A stretch of 9,189 nucleotides of DNA from Chloroflexota bacterium (lineage in GTDB: Bacteria > Chloroflexota > Dehalococcoidia > Lucifugimonadales > JACPCL1). Under the pieces are notes generated by a model. That model saw nothing but the letters and a program-made list of their open reading frames with translations, did no database searches and was not told the DNA's origin. The stretch is taken from assembly GCA_016210375.1 (NCBI GenBank), contig JACQUH010000285.1:1-9189 (forward strand), given 5' to 3'. A program made the translations under genes and the position numbers. The stretch's first letter is position 1, and each line of letters starts with the position of its first letter. Below are positions 1-5,784 of the stretch, piece by piece.

Positions 1-535
<535 letters not shown>

Positions 536-536
<1 letters not shown>

Positions 537-1156
537 TATGGTTCCTTCCTTTCCTCTGGGCCGCCAGTCCCAACTTGTGGGGACTGGGCCTGACTTTCCG
601 ATGGAGCTCGCACCTGGACGACTGCTACCTGGGCGGGCCGCAGGACCCTATCGTGGAGCTTGTACCCTTGCCGGACCACCATCGCCACGGTGTCAGGCTC
701 CTTGCTGGGGTCCTCCACAGAGAAGAGGGCCTCGTGCTCCCAGGGATCAAAGGGCTTGCCCACTGGGGCGATGGCGGCTACGCCCTCGGACTCCAGCAGC
801 GCCAGGAGGCCGCGCTCTATGATGCGGATGCCGTCAAGCCATGCGTCATCGCCGGAGGCGGGGGCATGTTTAAGGGCAAGCTGCAAGTCGTCCACGATGG
901 GCAGCAGTTTGCCCAGGGTGCGCTCCACCGCGGCCCGTTGCTGCTCCTCCCGCTCCCTCTCCACCCGTTGGCGGTAGTTTACCAGGTCGGCCTGGGCGCG
1001 CTGGGCCAAGGCCTTGAACTGGGCACGCTCCCGTTCCGTCTCTTCCAACTGGGCGCGCAGCTCCTGGGGGGCGGTGGACTCCGGCGCGGGACCGGACTCG
1101 AGGGCCGACCCTTCCGAGGGTCTTGCTGCCTGGGGCAGCTCTTGCTCTTGGCTCAT
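536..1156 (-). CDS. grpE: GrpE, nucleotide exchange factor for DnaK
   Basis: Cytoplasmic dimeric cochaperone that releases ADP from DnaK. The protein has 206 residues (E. coli GrpE has 197). Residues 1-30 are an acidic, Pro/Ser-rich disordered tail. Residues about 31-78 are a charged helix predicted to form the coiled coil (QELRAQLEETERERAQFKAL and onward). Residues 80-125 form the helical middle, and residues 134-182 form the beta domain with the GrpE signature GKPFDPWEHEALFSVEDP and GYKLHDRVLRPAQVAVV. The frame stays open upstream to 1456, but that stretch translates repeat DNA; ATG 1156 has AGGAG nine bases upstream (1170-1166) and begins at the natural MSQEQ tail. The C-terminal 24 residues after VQVRAP look unstructured. 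grpE overlaps dnaK by one base. Very secure. Confidence 0.97.
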
Positions 1157-1223
1157 GCTTTGTGGCTCCTGGTGTGAGGTTTGTAGTCTTGAAGCTATCG
1201 CAAAACGGTTTCCAGCACCCCCG

Positions 1224-1258
1224 CCTGAAGGCGGGGGCATCATGCCGCCCCCTTCAGG
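1224..1258. repeat. Dispersed 35-nt imperfect palindrome, type B copy 1
   Basis: The left arm CCTGAAGGCGGGGGCAT and the reverse complement of the right arm, CCTGAAGGGGGCGGCAT, differ at two of 17 positions around a central C. A second, nested hairpin uses CCCCCGCC (1218-1225), loop TGAA and GGCGGGGG (1230-1237). On the minus strand the unit runs on through GGGGTGCTGGAAACC to TTTTGCGATAG (1205-1195), the same order as in copy 2 near 2459-2523. It sits about 70 bases before the grpE start. Confidence 0.75.
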
Positions 1259-1349
1259 TCTTTGACAAAACGACCTGCCAACTGGGGTCCGACCTACCCC
1301 CCTCGGGCTCCCCCTCCCCGCACGGGAAGGGGGAGAAGATTGGTTTGAT

Positions 1350-1382
1350 TTGGTGCGATGCGGCAGAGCCGCATCGCACCAA
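1350..1382. repeat. Perfect 15-bp hairpin with AGA loop, type A copy 1
   Basis: Arms TTGGTGCGATGCGGC and GCCGCATCGCACCAA are exact reverse complements around AGA. Compared with the hairpin at 1515-1553, a C in the left arm is T and the paired G in the right arm is A, so pairing is kept. No T-run follows on either strand, so it is not a standard intrinsic terminator. No open reading frame is interrupted. Confidence 0.85.
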
Positions 1383-1398
1383 TTCCCTGAGTCATCGT

Positions 1399-1440
1399 CC
1401 CTCTCTCCGCGACAGAGAGGGGGACCACAGGGGGAGAGGT
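1399..1440. repeat. CCCTCTCT hairpin plus GGACCACAGGGGGAGAGGT, type C copy 1
   Basis: CCCTCTCT (1399-1406) pairs with AGAGAGGG (1414-1421). The following GGACCACAGGGGGAGAGGT is part of a 22-base identity with 1587-1608. A related, more diverged unit occurs near 4325-4369. Confidence 0.7.
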
Positions 1441-1514
1441 CGGGTCTCACTGGCAATGTATTTGTTCAATGACCATCAGGGTGCGGTGCAGATAGCCTTT
1501 TGGGATAGGTTCTT

Positions 1515-1553
1515 GTATTGGTGTGATGCGGCAAGGCCGCATCACACCAATAC
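1515..1553. repeat. Perfect 18-bp hairpin with AAG loop, type A copy 2
   Basis: The left arm GTATTGGTGTGATGCGGC (1515-1532) and the right arm GCCGCATCACACCAATAC (1536-1553) are exact reverse complements around AAG. The inner 15 bp match copy 1 apart from one paired C-G to T-A substitution, which makes this pair a small covariation case. It lies between two type C repeat units and downstream of the hspR stop codon in the direction of transcription. Confidence 0.85.
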
Positions 1554-1568
1554 TTCAGATCATCGTCC

Positions 1569-1608
1569 CCTTCTCCCATTGGGAGAGGGGGACCACAGGG
1601 GGAGAGGT
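1569..1608. repeat. CCTTCTCCC hairpin plus GGACCACAGGGGGAGAGGT, type C copy 2
   Basis: CCTTCTCCC followed by ATT and GGGAGAGG forms a stem with one bulge. The 22 bases at 1587-1608 are identical to 1419-1440. Both copies are preceded by TCATCGTCCC. Confidence 0.7.
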
Positions 1609-1665
1609 TCAACACAGCACGTGTTGCGCCAATAGCTTTCCATACCTAATGATACATGGGAATCG

Positions 1666-2163
1666 CTACACGAGTTGTTCGCCGGTGAAATCCAAAATCT
1701 CCAAGAGGCGTTGGAACTCCTGGGCCAGGGAGTCGGCGATGGTCTGCTCCTCCTGGAGGGTGGCCAGAAGGCTCCGGGCCTCCAGCAACCGGTGGAACAC
1801 GCCCAAGACGAACTCCACACCCGCCAGGTTCATGTGCACGTCCTCCACCAGGTGCTTGATTAGGCGCAGGCGTAGGATGTCCTGCTCCGAGTAGAGGCGG
1901 CGCATGCCCAGGGTCCGCGAGGGGCCCACCAGGCCGGCGCGCTCGTACTTACGCAGGGTCTGCGGGTGCATCTCCAGGAGACGGGCGGCCACGCTGATGA
2001 TATAGACACCTTCCACCTGGATGGAGGGCTCCGTCCTGCCGGCGCCCCCCTCCCGACGGCGCAACGGCCTGGTGGGAGCGGTCGGCAGGGGAGGCGCTGC
2101 CTCTGGCCACGGGTCCGGACTTGGCGCCCGCCAGCGGGGGCTGGCCTGACGTTTTTGCACCAT
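1666..2163 (-). CDS. hspR: HspR-type MerR-family heat-shock transcriptional repressor
   Basis: DNA-binding repressor of chaperone genes; characterised HspR proteins bind the HAIR inverted repeat with DnaK as co-repressor. From ATG 2163 the product has 165 residues. Residues 1-48 are a Pro/Arg-rich, probably disordered tail. Residues 53-122 are a MerR-type winged helix with the HspR-like run YIISVAARLLEMHPQTLRKY, then the wing region SRTLGMRRLYSEQD and an INLAG-like HMNLAGVEFVL. Residues 123-160 form a leucine-rich helix likely to mediate dimer contacts. No cysteines or metal-sensing motif are visible. The start is uncertain: 2163 lacks a clear Shine-Dalgarno, the frame is open back to a TTG at 2274 only about 8 bases past the predicted transcription start, and a GTG at 2016 would begin directly at the helix-turn-helix. 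A HAIR-like site lies 130 bases upstream. Confidence 0.9.
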   Translation of the reverse strand: MVQKRQASPRWRAPSPDPWPEAAPPLPTAPTRPLRRREGGAGRTEPSIQVEGVYIISVAARLLEMHPQTLRKYERAGLVGPSRTLGMRRLYSEQDILRLRLIKHLVEDVHMNLAGVEFVLGVFHRLLEARSLLATLQEEQTIADSLAQEFQRLLEILDFTGEQLV

Positions 2164-2288
2164 GCTACGTTCTACTAGGATATGGCGTTTAGCGGGCTCT
2201 CCTTGCCGGGATCGGGTTCGCTGCTTTGCGGGGATACGCTGCACCCTTCCCAGTGCGGCAGATGTTCGCCGCAACCCGCAGCACCCCG

Positions 2289-2317
2289 ATTGTATAACTT
2301 GACATGCAGCATGTCAA
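2289..2317 (-). promoter_or_regulatory. Sigma-70-like promoter for hspR (minus strand)
   Basis: Read on the minus strand, TTGACA (2317-2312) is followed after exactly 17 bp by TACAAT (2294-2289). Transcription would start near 2282 and leave a leader of about 120 nt before ATG 2163. The -35 box and spacer lie inside the 31-nt inverted repeat, so a repressor bound there should block RNA polymerase. Confidence 0.75.
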
Positions 2318-2323
2318 GTTATA
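2293..2323. promoter_or_regulatory. HAIR-like HspR operator, perfect 31-nt inverted repeat
   Basis: Arms TATAACTTGACATGC and GCATGTCAAGTTATA are exact reverse complements about a single A. The core reads CTTGACA-N7-TGTCAAG (2298-2318). The actinobacterial HAIR consensus is CTTGAGT-N7-ACTCAAG, so the half-site start CTTGA and the seven-base spacing are the same. It lies directly upstream of hspR, which supports autoregulation. The link to HspR is inference from motif and position. Confidence 0.8.
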
Positions 2324-2327
2324 TGAT
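2299..2327 (+). promoter_or_regulatory. Opposing sigma-70-like promoter on the plus strand
   Basis: On the plus strand TTGACA (2299-2304), a 17-bp spacer and TATGAT (2322-2327) form a second near-consensus promoter overlapping the hspR one through the symmetry of the operator. A transcript would start near 2334. No protein gene follows until 2932, so the product, if any, is unknown; the outward -10 could be a by-product of the palindrome. Confidence 0.55.
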
Positions 2328-2377
2328 TCCACGGTTGCGGTCGGCCGGGGCGTTACAGGAGACCTCCGCCGGCTGAA

Positions 2378-2402
2378 GTTGGGGGTTTGGCGAACCCCCA
2401 AC
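2378..2402. repeat. 10-bp perfect hairpin without T-run
   Basis: GTTGGGGGTT (2378-2387) pairs with AACCCCCAAC (2393-2402) around TGGCG. It lies about 45 bases downstream of the predicted plus-strand start near 2334. No U-tract follows, so an intrinsic terminator is not supported; it could stabilise or pause a short plus-strand RNA, or be another intergenic repeat. Confidence 0.6.
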
Positions 2403-2458
2403 CGGGTGCTTGTGGTCTTAGACCAGGGAGCTATTTAAAACTCGCATTGGCGCCGCTC

Positions 2459-2500
2459 CCTGAAAGGAGGCGGCATCATGCCCCAGCCTTCAGGCTGGGG
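2459..2500. repeat. Dispersed imperfect palindrome, type B copy 2
   Basis: The unit reads CCTGAAAGGAGGCGGCAT, then CATGCC, then CCAGCCTTCAGG. A nested perfect hairpin is CCCCAGCC (2481-2488), loop TTCA, GGCTGGGG (2493-2500). It is the reverse-complement counterpart of copy 1, and the similarity continues through GGGGTG..GGAAA to TTTTGCGATAG (2513-2523), about 65 bases in total. Confidence 0.72.
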
Positions 2501-2836
2501 TGGGGAAAGCTATTTTGCGATAGTTACTTGGTTAATGACCTTCAGTGCCAGGTCACGCTCTTGGCTTCCCGGCGTGCCAAGGGACGGGGAATCGTGGCTG
2601 CCAGAGGAGCCGATGCGTTCTCGGCCTGACGCCCTGTTACGGCGGTCAGCGGGAGGCCTGGCTCGCTGGTAGGACAGGATGGCGTGGGAAACAAGTGAAC
2701 ACCAACTGGGCACAACCGGGTCCTTTTTATGCGGATGAAGAGTTAAAGTCACTGGATAGGACGAATCCAATAGTGTGTGACCATCGTATACGCGTTATCT
2801 GCCAAACGACCCTAGCTCCCCCTTGATCAGGAGGAG

Positions 2837-2842
2837 TATAAT
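2837..2842 (+). promoter_or_regulatory. Candidate -10 box for the zinc-ribbon gene
   Basis: A perfect TATAAT lies 90 bases before the ATG at 2932. No good -35 hexamer is present 16-18 bp upstream (AGCTCC at 2814-2819), and TTGATC at 2823-2828 is too close. Transcription would start near 2849 with a leader of about 83 nt. Position and the match to consensus are the only support. Confidence 0.35.
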
Positions 2843-2931
2843 AGGCGGAATCCGAAAAGGCGCTCCCGCATCTAATTCATGAGAAGGCAGGGCAGGAGGC
2901 CCTGACTCCGGAGGGACAGGAGGTGAGAACA

Positions 2932-3126
2932 ATGATTTACTTCAAGGCGTGCCCGCGCTGCCAGGGGGACATGAAGATCAACCATGATCTCTATGGGCGC
3001 TTTCTGGAGTGCCTCCAGTGCGGACATGAGATCAACTTGAAGGATGAGGCTGGTGGATCCAGCCTTTGGGCTGCCGCTACCGCTACCGCTAGCACCAAGG
3101 CCAAAGAAAAGGTGAGGGCGGCGTAG
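2932..3126 (+). CDS. Small zinc-ribbon protein, function unknown
   Basis: A 64-residue protein with two CxxC knuckles, Cys7/Cys10 (KACPRCQGDM) and Cys27/Cys30 (LECLQCGHEI), 16 residues apart: the layout of a treble-clef or rubredoxin-like zinc ribbon. Residues 45-64 are an Ala/Thr/Lys-rich, probably flexible tail with no membrane segment. ATG 2932 is chosen because AGGAGGTGA at 2918-2926 is a perfect Shine-Dalgarno with eight bases between AGGAGG and the ATG; the GTG at 2923 lies inside it. This is the only plus-strand gene, a monocistronic unit ending in a strong intrinsic terminator 37 bases after the stop. Similar short proteins are, to my recollection, frequent unannotated entries in Chloroflexota genomes. 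A role in nucleic-acid binding or as a ribosome- or polymerase-associated ribbon is possible but unproven. Confidence 0.85.
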   Translation: MIYFKACPRCQGDMKINHDLYGRFLECLQCGHEINLKDEAGGSSLWAAATATASTKAKEKVRAA

Positions 3127-3162
3127 GAGCCAACCGGGCAACCCCTGGCAACCCTGAAATCC

Positions 3163-3204
3163 GAGGGAAAGGCCGTGAAAACTCACGGCCTTTCCCTCTT
3201 TTCT
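3163..3204 (+). terminator. Strong intrinsic terminator of the zinc-ribbon gene
   Basis: GAGGGAAAGGCCGTGA (3163-3178) pairs perfectly over 16 bp with TCACGGCCTTTCCCTC (3183-3198) around the AAAC loop and is followed by TTTTCT. It is the only feature in the window with the full stem plus T-run layout. Confidence 0.93.
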
Positions 3205-3559
3205 ATACCCCAGCCTGAAGGCAGGGGCATCATGCCGCCCCCTTATGGGCATGAACGAAACAACATAGCAGAGAGCAAGCAAGTTGCAGTTCCTCTCTCC
3301 CTGCGGGGGATGGGTCAGGGGTTAGGTCCGACACATCCCCCTTGTGCAACTGGGCACATGGGTTACGGATTAACCAGGGATATAGGTGACACCCACTTGT
3401 TCGGGACTGCTTAGATGTCCAGTGTCACTCTTTTTGGTCAATGACCATCCGATGGGGTACAGAAAACCATTTTGGGATAGCTTCAAGCATTCGTGCGTTT
3501 CTCCGGGGGCGTGGCGCGCCTCTGTTGGCCCAGGAAGGCTCCTCTTGAAGCGGCCACGA
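3205..3559. other. Gene-free stretch between two convergent genes
   Basis: The region lies between the zinc-ribbon terminator and the 3' end of the PIG-L gene, so it needs no promoter. It contains type B copy 3 (3208-3246), a 13-nt palindrome TGGTCAATGACCA (3435-3447) belonging to the ..TCAATGACCATC repeat, and TTTTGGGATAG (3470-3480), also found at 1498-1508. No T-run terminator for the PIG-L gene and no coding region were seen. Confidence 0.55.
3208..3246. repeat. Dispersed palindrome, type B copy 3
   Basis: CCCCAGCC, loop TGAA, GGCAGGGG (3208-3227) pairs with one mismatch and is followed by CATCATGCCGCCCCCTTA. Compared with copy 1, the far arm has diverged (CTTATGG instead of CTTCAGG). 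It begins four bases after the terminator tail. Confidence 0.68.
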
Positions 3560-4270
3560 TCACGTGCGGAAGTCTAGCTGCTGGAAGCCTTCGGCGTAGG
3601 GGAGTCCGCCGCGTTCGCCCATGCGTTTGGCGCCCTCACGGATGAAGTCCCCGGGCACGCGGTTGGGGTCTCGGTTGGGCCGCTCCACGAACTGGCTGCG
3701 GTGGCAGAGCATCGCCTGCGCTTTCAGCTCCACGGAGTCGCTGATGTCCACGAAGACCTCCGGGTTGTCGCTGCCCCAGAGGAGGACAGTGCCGACCTTG
3801 TGGGGCTGGAAGCCGGCGCGGGTGATCTCGGCGTAGTGCCAGGGGTCCCGGGCATAGGGGAAAATGGCGTCCAGGGTGACGGCACCGCAGATGCGGTGGT
3901 CCCTGTGGGTATGCCGAGCCTGGGTGATGGGGGCGTGGGTGAAGACGACCTGGGGACGGAATCGGCGGATCTCCTTCACCAGCCTGCCCCGGAACTCCTG
4001 GGTGTCCTCCAGCCCACCATCGGGGTAGCCCAGCATCACCAGGTCCTGAACGCCGATGGATGTGGCAGCGTTCCGTTGCTCCTGGGCGCGCACCACTGCC
4101 AGGCGCTCCGGCGGCATTTCCAGGTCCTCGGTGCCTTTGTCGCCGTTGGTGCAGAGGACAAAACACACCTCGGTGCCCCCCTTGATCCAGCTAGCGATCG
4201 TGCCAGCGCAGCCTATCTCGTCGTCCGGGTGGGCAAAGATAACCATTGCCCGTTGTGGTCGCTCAACCAT
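3560..4270 (-). CDS. PIG-L/LmbE-family zinc N-deacetylase
   Basis: Predicted Zn-dependent amidohydrolase removing the acetyl group from an N-acetylglucosaminyl conjugate; family members include MshB, Mca, BshB and PIG-L. The 236-residue protein opens with the family signature AHPDDE at residues 13-18 (His14, Asp16 and Asp17 match the metal ligands and general base of MshB). It continues with TNGDKG (41-46), a Rossmann-like core with LVMLGYPDGGL (77-87), and a second motif HTHRDH (120-125) whose last His is the third zinc ligand. There is no signal peptide. ATG 4270 has GGGAGG ten bases upstream. The gene lies 255 nt downstream of the MshA-like glycosyltransferase on the same strand, with a repeat between them, so co-transcription is uncertain. 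The family is secure; the substrate cannot be told from sequence, and detoxifying amidase (Mca-like) or sugar deacetylase roles are both open. Confidence 0.92.
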   Translation of the reverse strand: MVERPQRAMVIFAHPDDEIGCAGTIASWIKGGTEVCFVLCTNGDKGTEDLEMPPERLAVVRAQEQRNAATSIGVQDLVMLGYPDGGLEDTQEFRGRLVKEIRRFRPQVVFTHAPITQARHTHRDHRICGAVTLDAIFPYARDPWHYAEITRAGFQPHKVGTVLLWGSDNPEVFVDISDSVELKAQAMLCHRSQFVERPNRDPNRVPGDFIREGAKRMGERGGLPYAEGFQQLDFRT

Positions 4271-4324
4271 GTGCCGCTAGCCTCCCAAAGATGTTAGGTT
4301 TGCACATATTCTACAGTTTATTGT

Positions 4325-4411
4325 CCCCCTCGCCCTTCAGGAGAAGGGGACCCCTGGGGGGGAGAGGTTGGGTCTCGTTGGCAACGTATTTGCTCAATGA
4401 ACATCAGGGGC
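4325..4411. repeat. Diverged type C repeat plus TCAATGAACATCAGG segment
   Basis: CCCTTC, loop AGGA, GAAGGG forms a short stem, followed by GGACCCCTGGGGGGGAGAGG, a diverged form of GGACCACAGGGGGAGAGG. The next 42 bases (GGGTCTC..TGGCAACGTATTTG, then CTCAATGAACATCAGG) match 1442-1480 with only a few substitutions. It separates the glycosyltransferase and PIG-L genes. Confidence 0.65.
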
Positions 4412-4525
4412 GGTGCGGCAAAGCTTCTTGAGAGGGTTTCTAGGGGCCTCGGTTGCTGCCCACCAGCACTGGTTTGCGGGAGGACAAAGGGCCGGAGGGC
4501 GAAGGGCAGTAGCCTCGCCTTTCGT

Positions 4526-5731
4526 CTACTCCGGCGCTGATACGCCCAGCTCGGCGTAGACCCGGGCGATGCCCTGGGCGGTGGCCTCCCAGCTCATGGC
4601 AACGGCGGCCTGGCGGGCGTTCTGGCCCATGCTGTGGCGCAGGGCGTCGTTGGAGAGGAGCACCTCCAGGCGGTCGGCGAAGGCATCGGGGCAGTGCCAG
4701 GGCACGAGGTAGCCGGAGCGATTGTCGCGGACGATGCTCTGAAGGCCGGGGACGCGGGAGGCTACCACGGGCGTGCCGCAGGCCATGGCTTCCAGGGCCA
4801 CGAGGCCAAAGCTCTCGTAGTAGGAGGGGACGACGCACACATCCGCCGCCTGGTAGTAGGCGGGCATGAGGTCGTGGGTCTTGCTGCCCAGGAGCTCCAC
4901 GCGATCGCCCAGGGCCATGGCGTCCCGGAGGTCGCGCAGGCGCTGGTACTCCGGGTCCTCCTGGTTGCCGCCAACGACAAGGAGCTGTACCTCCTGGCGG
5001 CTTTCCAACTGGGCCAGGGTGTGCACCAGGACCTCCACGCCCTTGATGGGGTCCAGACGGCCCACGTACAGGATGGTCTGGTGCCCGTTCAGCCCCAGGC
5101 GGTCCCGGGCGGCCCGCTGGTTGCCAGGGTGAAACTTCTCCAGGTCCACGCCGCCGGGGACCACCCGTATCTTCTCCCGCGCGCCGTCGTAGAGCTGCCG
5201 GAGAGCAACTTGCTCGTGAATGGTGGAGACGATGACTCGGTCGGCGCTGGCGGTCACCTCTCGCTCGGTGGTGCTTCGGGGTGTGGCCTCGGCCTCGCCA
5301 GCGCGGGCGCGGACCTTGACCTCTGCCAGGGTGTGGAAAGTGGTGACGTGGGGGATGCCCATCTCCCTGGCGAGCTTTTGGCCTACCCATCCGGAGAGCC
5401 AGTAGTGGGTGTGCAGGAGGGCGTAGCTGAGGCCGTGCTGGACCTGGAAGGCTTTCATCCCCGCCAGGAAACCGGGGAGGCACAGGTACAGTTCCTCTTT
5501 TGGAGCACCGGCCGGGCCGGCATCCAGGTGAATGATGCGAACGTTGTCATCCAGGGGATTGATGGCGGGCTCGTCGCTGCCATGGGCCCGGGTAAAGATG
5601 TCCACGGCAAAGCCCAGGCGGCCCAGGCCCTGGGCCAAAGCCCGGAGATACACGTTCATGCCCCCGGCGCTCCTGGCGCCCAGGGGCGCCAGGGGACAGC
5701 CGTGCACGCTTATGAAGGCGATGCGCTGCAA
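4526..5731 (-). CDS. GT4-family glycosyltransferase, MshA-like
   Basis: Retaining GT-B glycosyltransferase of family 4, cytoplasmic, 401 residues. The N-terminal acceptor half begins with IAFISVHGCPLAPLGARSAGGMNVY (glycine loop at 22-28). The donor half carries VGRLDPIKG (223-231), with Arg225 and Lys230 for the nucleotide diphosphate, and the E-x7-E motif YYESFGLVALEAMACGTPVV (Glu306, Glu314). Residues that bind inositol phosphate in actinobacterial MshA have counterparts at nearly the same positions: Asn26, Lys78 (in PKEEL), Tyr110 (in HTHYWLSGWVG) and Thr134 (in TFHTLAEVK). MshA joins GlcNAc from UDP-GlcNAc to inositol 3-phosphate. The start is a TTG at 5731 with GGGAG six bases upstream; the next in-frame ATG falls inside the glycine loop and would delete it. 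It lies 53 nt after the acyltransferase gene. A sucrose-phosphate-synthase-like or envelope glycan role is the main alternative. Confidence 0.93.
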   Translation of the reverse strand: MQRIAFISVHGCPLAPLGARSAGGMNVYLRALAQGLGRLGFAVDIFTRAHGSDEPAINPLDDNVRIIHLDAGPAGAPKEELYLCLPGFLAGMKAFQVQHGLSYALLHTHYWLSGWVGQKLAREMGIPHVTTFHTLAEVKVRARAGEAEATPRSTTEREVTASADRVIVSTIHEQVALRQLYDGAREKIRVVPGGVDLEKFHPGNQRAARDRLGLNGHQTILYVGRLDPIKGVEVLVHTLAQLESRQEVQLLVVGGNQEDPEYQRLRDLRDAMALGDRVELLGSKTHDLMPAYYQAADVCVVPSYYESFGLVALEAMACGTPVVASRVPGLQSIVRDNRSGYLVPWHCPDAFADRLEVLLSNDALRHSMGQNARQAAVAMSWEATAQGIARVYAELGVSAPE

Positions 5732-5784
5732 GGAGTGCTCCCTTCCCTCTTCACTGTGTTGGAGTATGCCTTTGCATGATGAGT

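Larger units (their letters stand above)
1157..1665. other. Repeat-packed hspR-grpE intergenic region, no gene
   Basis: This 509-base gap contains no credible coding sequence. It is a mosaic of dispersed repeats: a 35-nt imperfect palindrome (1224-1258), two long perfect hairpins (1350-1382, 1515-1553) and two copies of a CCCTCTCC-type hairpin unit (1399-1440, 1569-1608). Between them lies a stretch shared with 4370-4411 (ggtctc..tggcaa.gtatttg.tcaatgaccatcagg, written with dots at variable bases). I saw no convincing sigma-70 promoter for grpE on the minus strand, so grpE-dnaK may depend on read-through from the hspR promoter; that is inference. No T-run terminator follows the hspR stop codon. 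Confidence 0.7.
2403..2931. other. Gene-free stretch upstream of the zinc-ribbon gene
   Basis: No coding region here is convincing: the open frames are short, overlap repeat DNA and resemble no protein family I know. It holds the second type B palindrome (2459-2500), an adjoining TTTTGCGATAG (2513-2523) and TTGGTTAATGACCTTC (2529-2544), which recur elsewhere in the window. The 2545-2830 part shows only weak inverted repeats such as CTTGGC/GCCAAG (2560-2565, 2576-2581). I did not recognise tRNA, SRP RNA, RNase P RNA or tmRNA. Confidence 0.55.

Noticed and set aside
1157..1456. N-terminal extension of grpE by 100 codons
   Set aside because: The extension translates hairpin and repeat DNA, while ATG 1156 has AGGAG at good spacing and gives a normal GrpE length.
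1350..1608. CRISPR array
   Set aside because: Repeats are palindromic, unequal in length and irregularly spaced, there are only two copies of each kind, and no cas gene is near.
1157..1665. Insertion sequence or transposon remnant
   Set aside because: No transposase fragment, target duplication or terminal inverted repeats enclosing the segment could be seen; only small non-coding repeats are supported.
2164..2274. TTG start giving a 202-residue HspR
   Set aside because: The TTG lies about eight bases after the predicted transcription start and has no Shine-Dalgarno; the added residues are Arg-rich and unlike HspR.
2378..2402. Intrinsic terminator
   Set aside because: The stem is good but no T-run follows on either strand.
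2510..2770. 86-codon minus-strand frame in the gap before the zinc-ribbon gene
   Set aside because: It ends inside repeat DNA, has no recognisable motif and no clear ribosome-binding site.
2872..3282. 136-codon minus-strand frame opposite the zinc-ribbon gene
   Set aside because: It covers the zinc-ribbon gene and its terminator in antisense and shows no protein family features.
4440..5483. 347-codon minus-strand frame inside the glycosyltransferase gene
   Set aside because: It is the Pro/Arg/Gly-rich alternative frame of the glycosyltransferase and has no family features.
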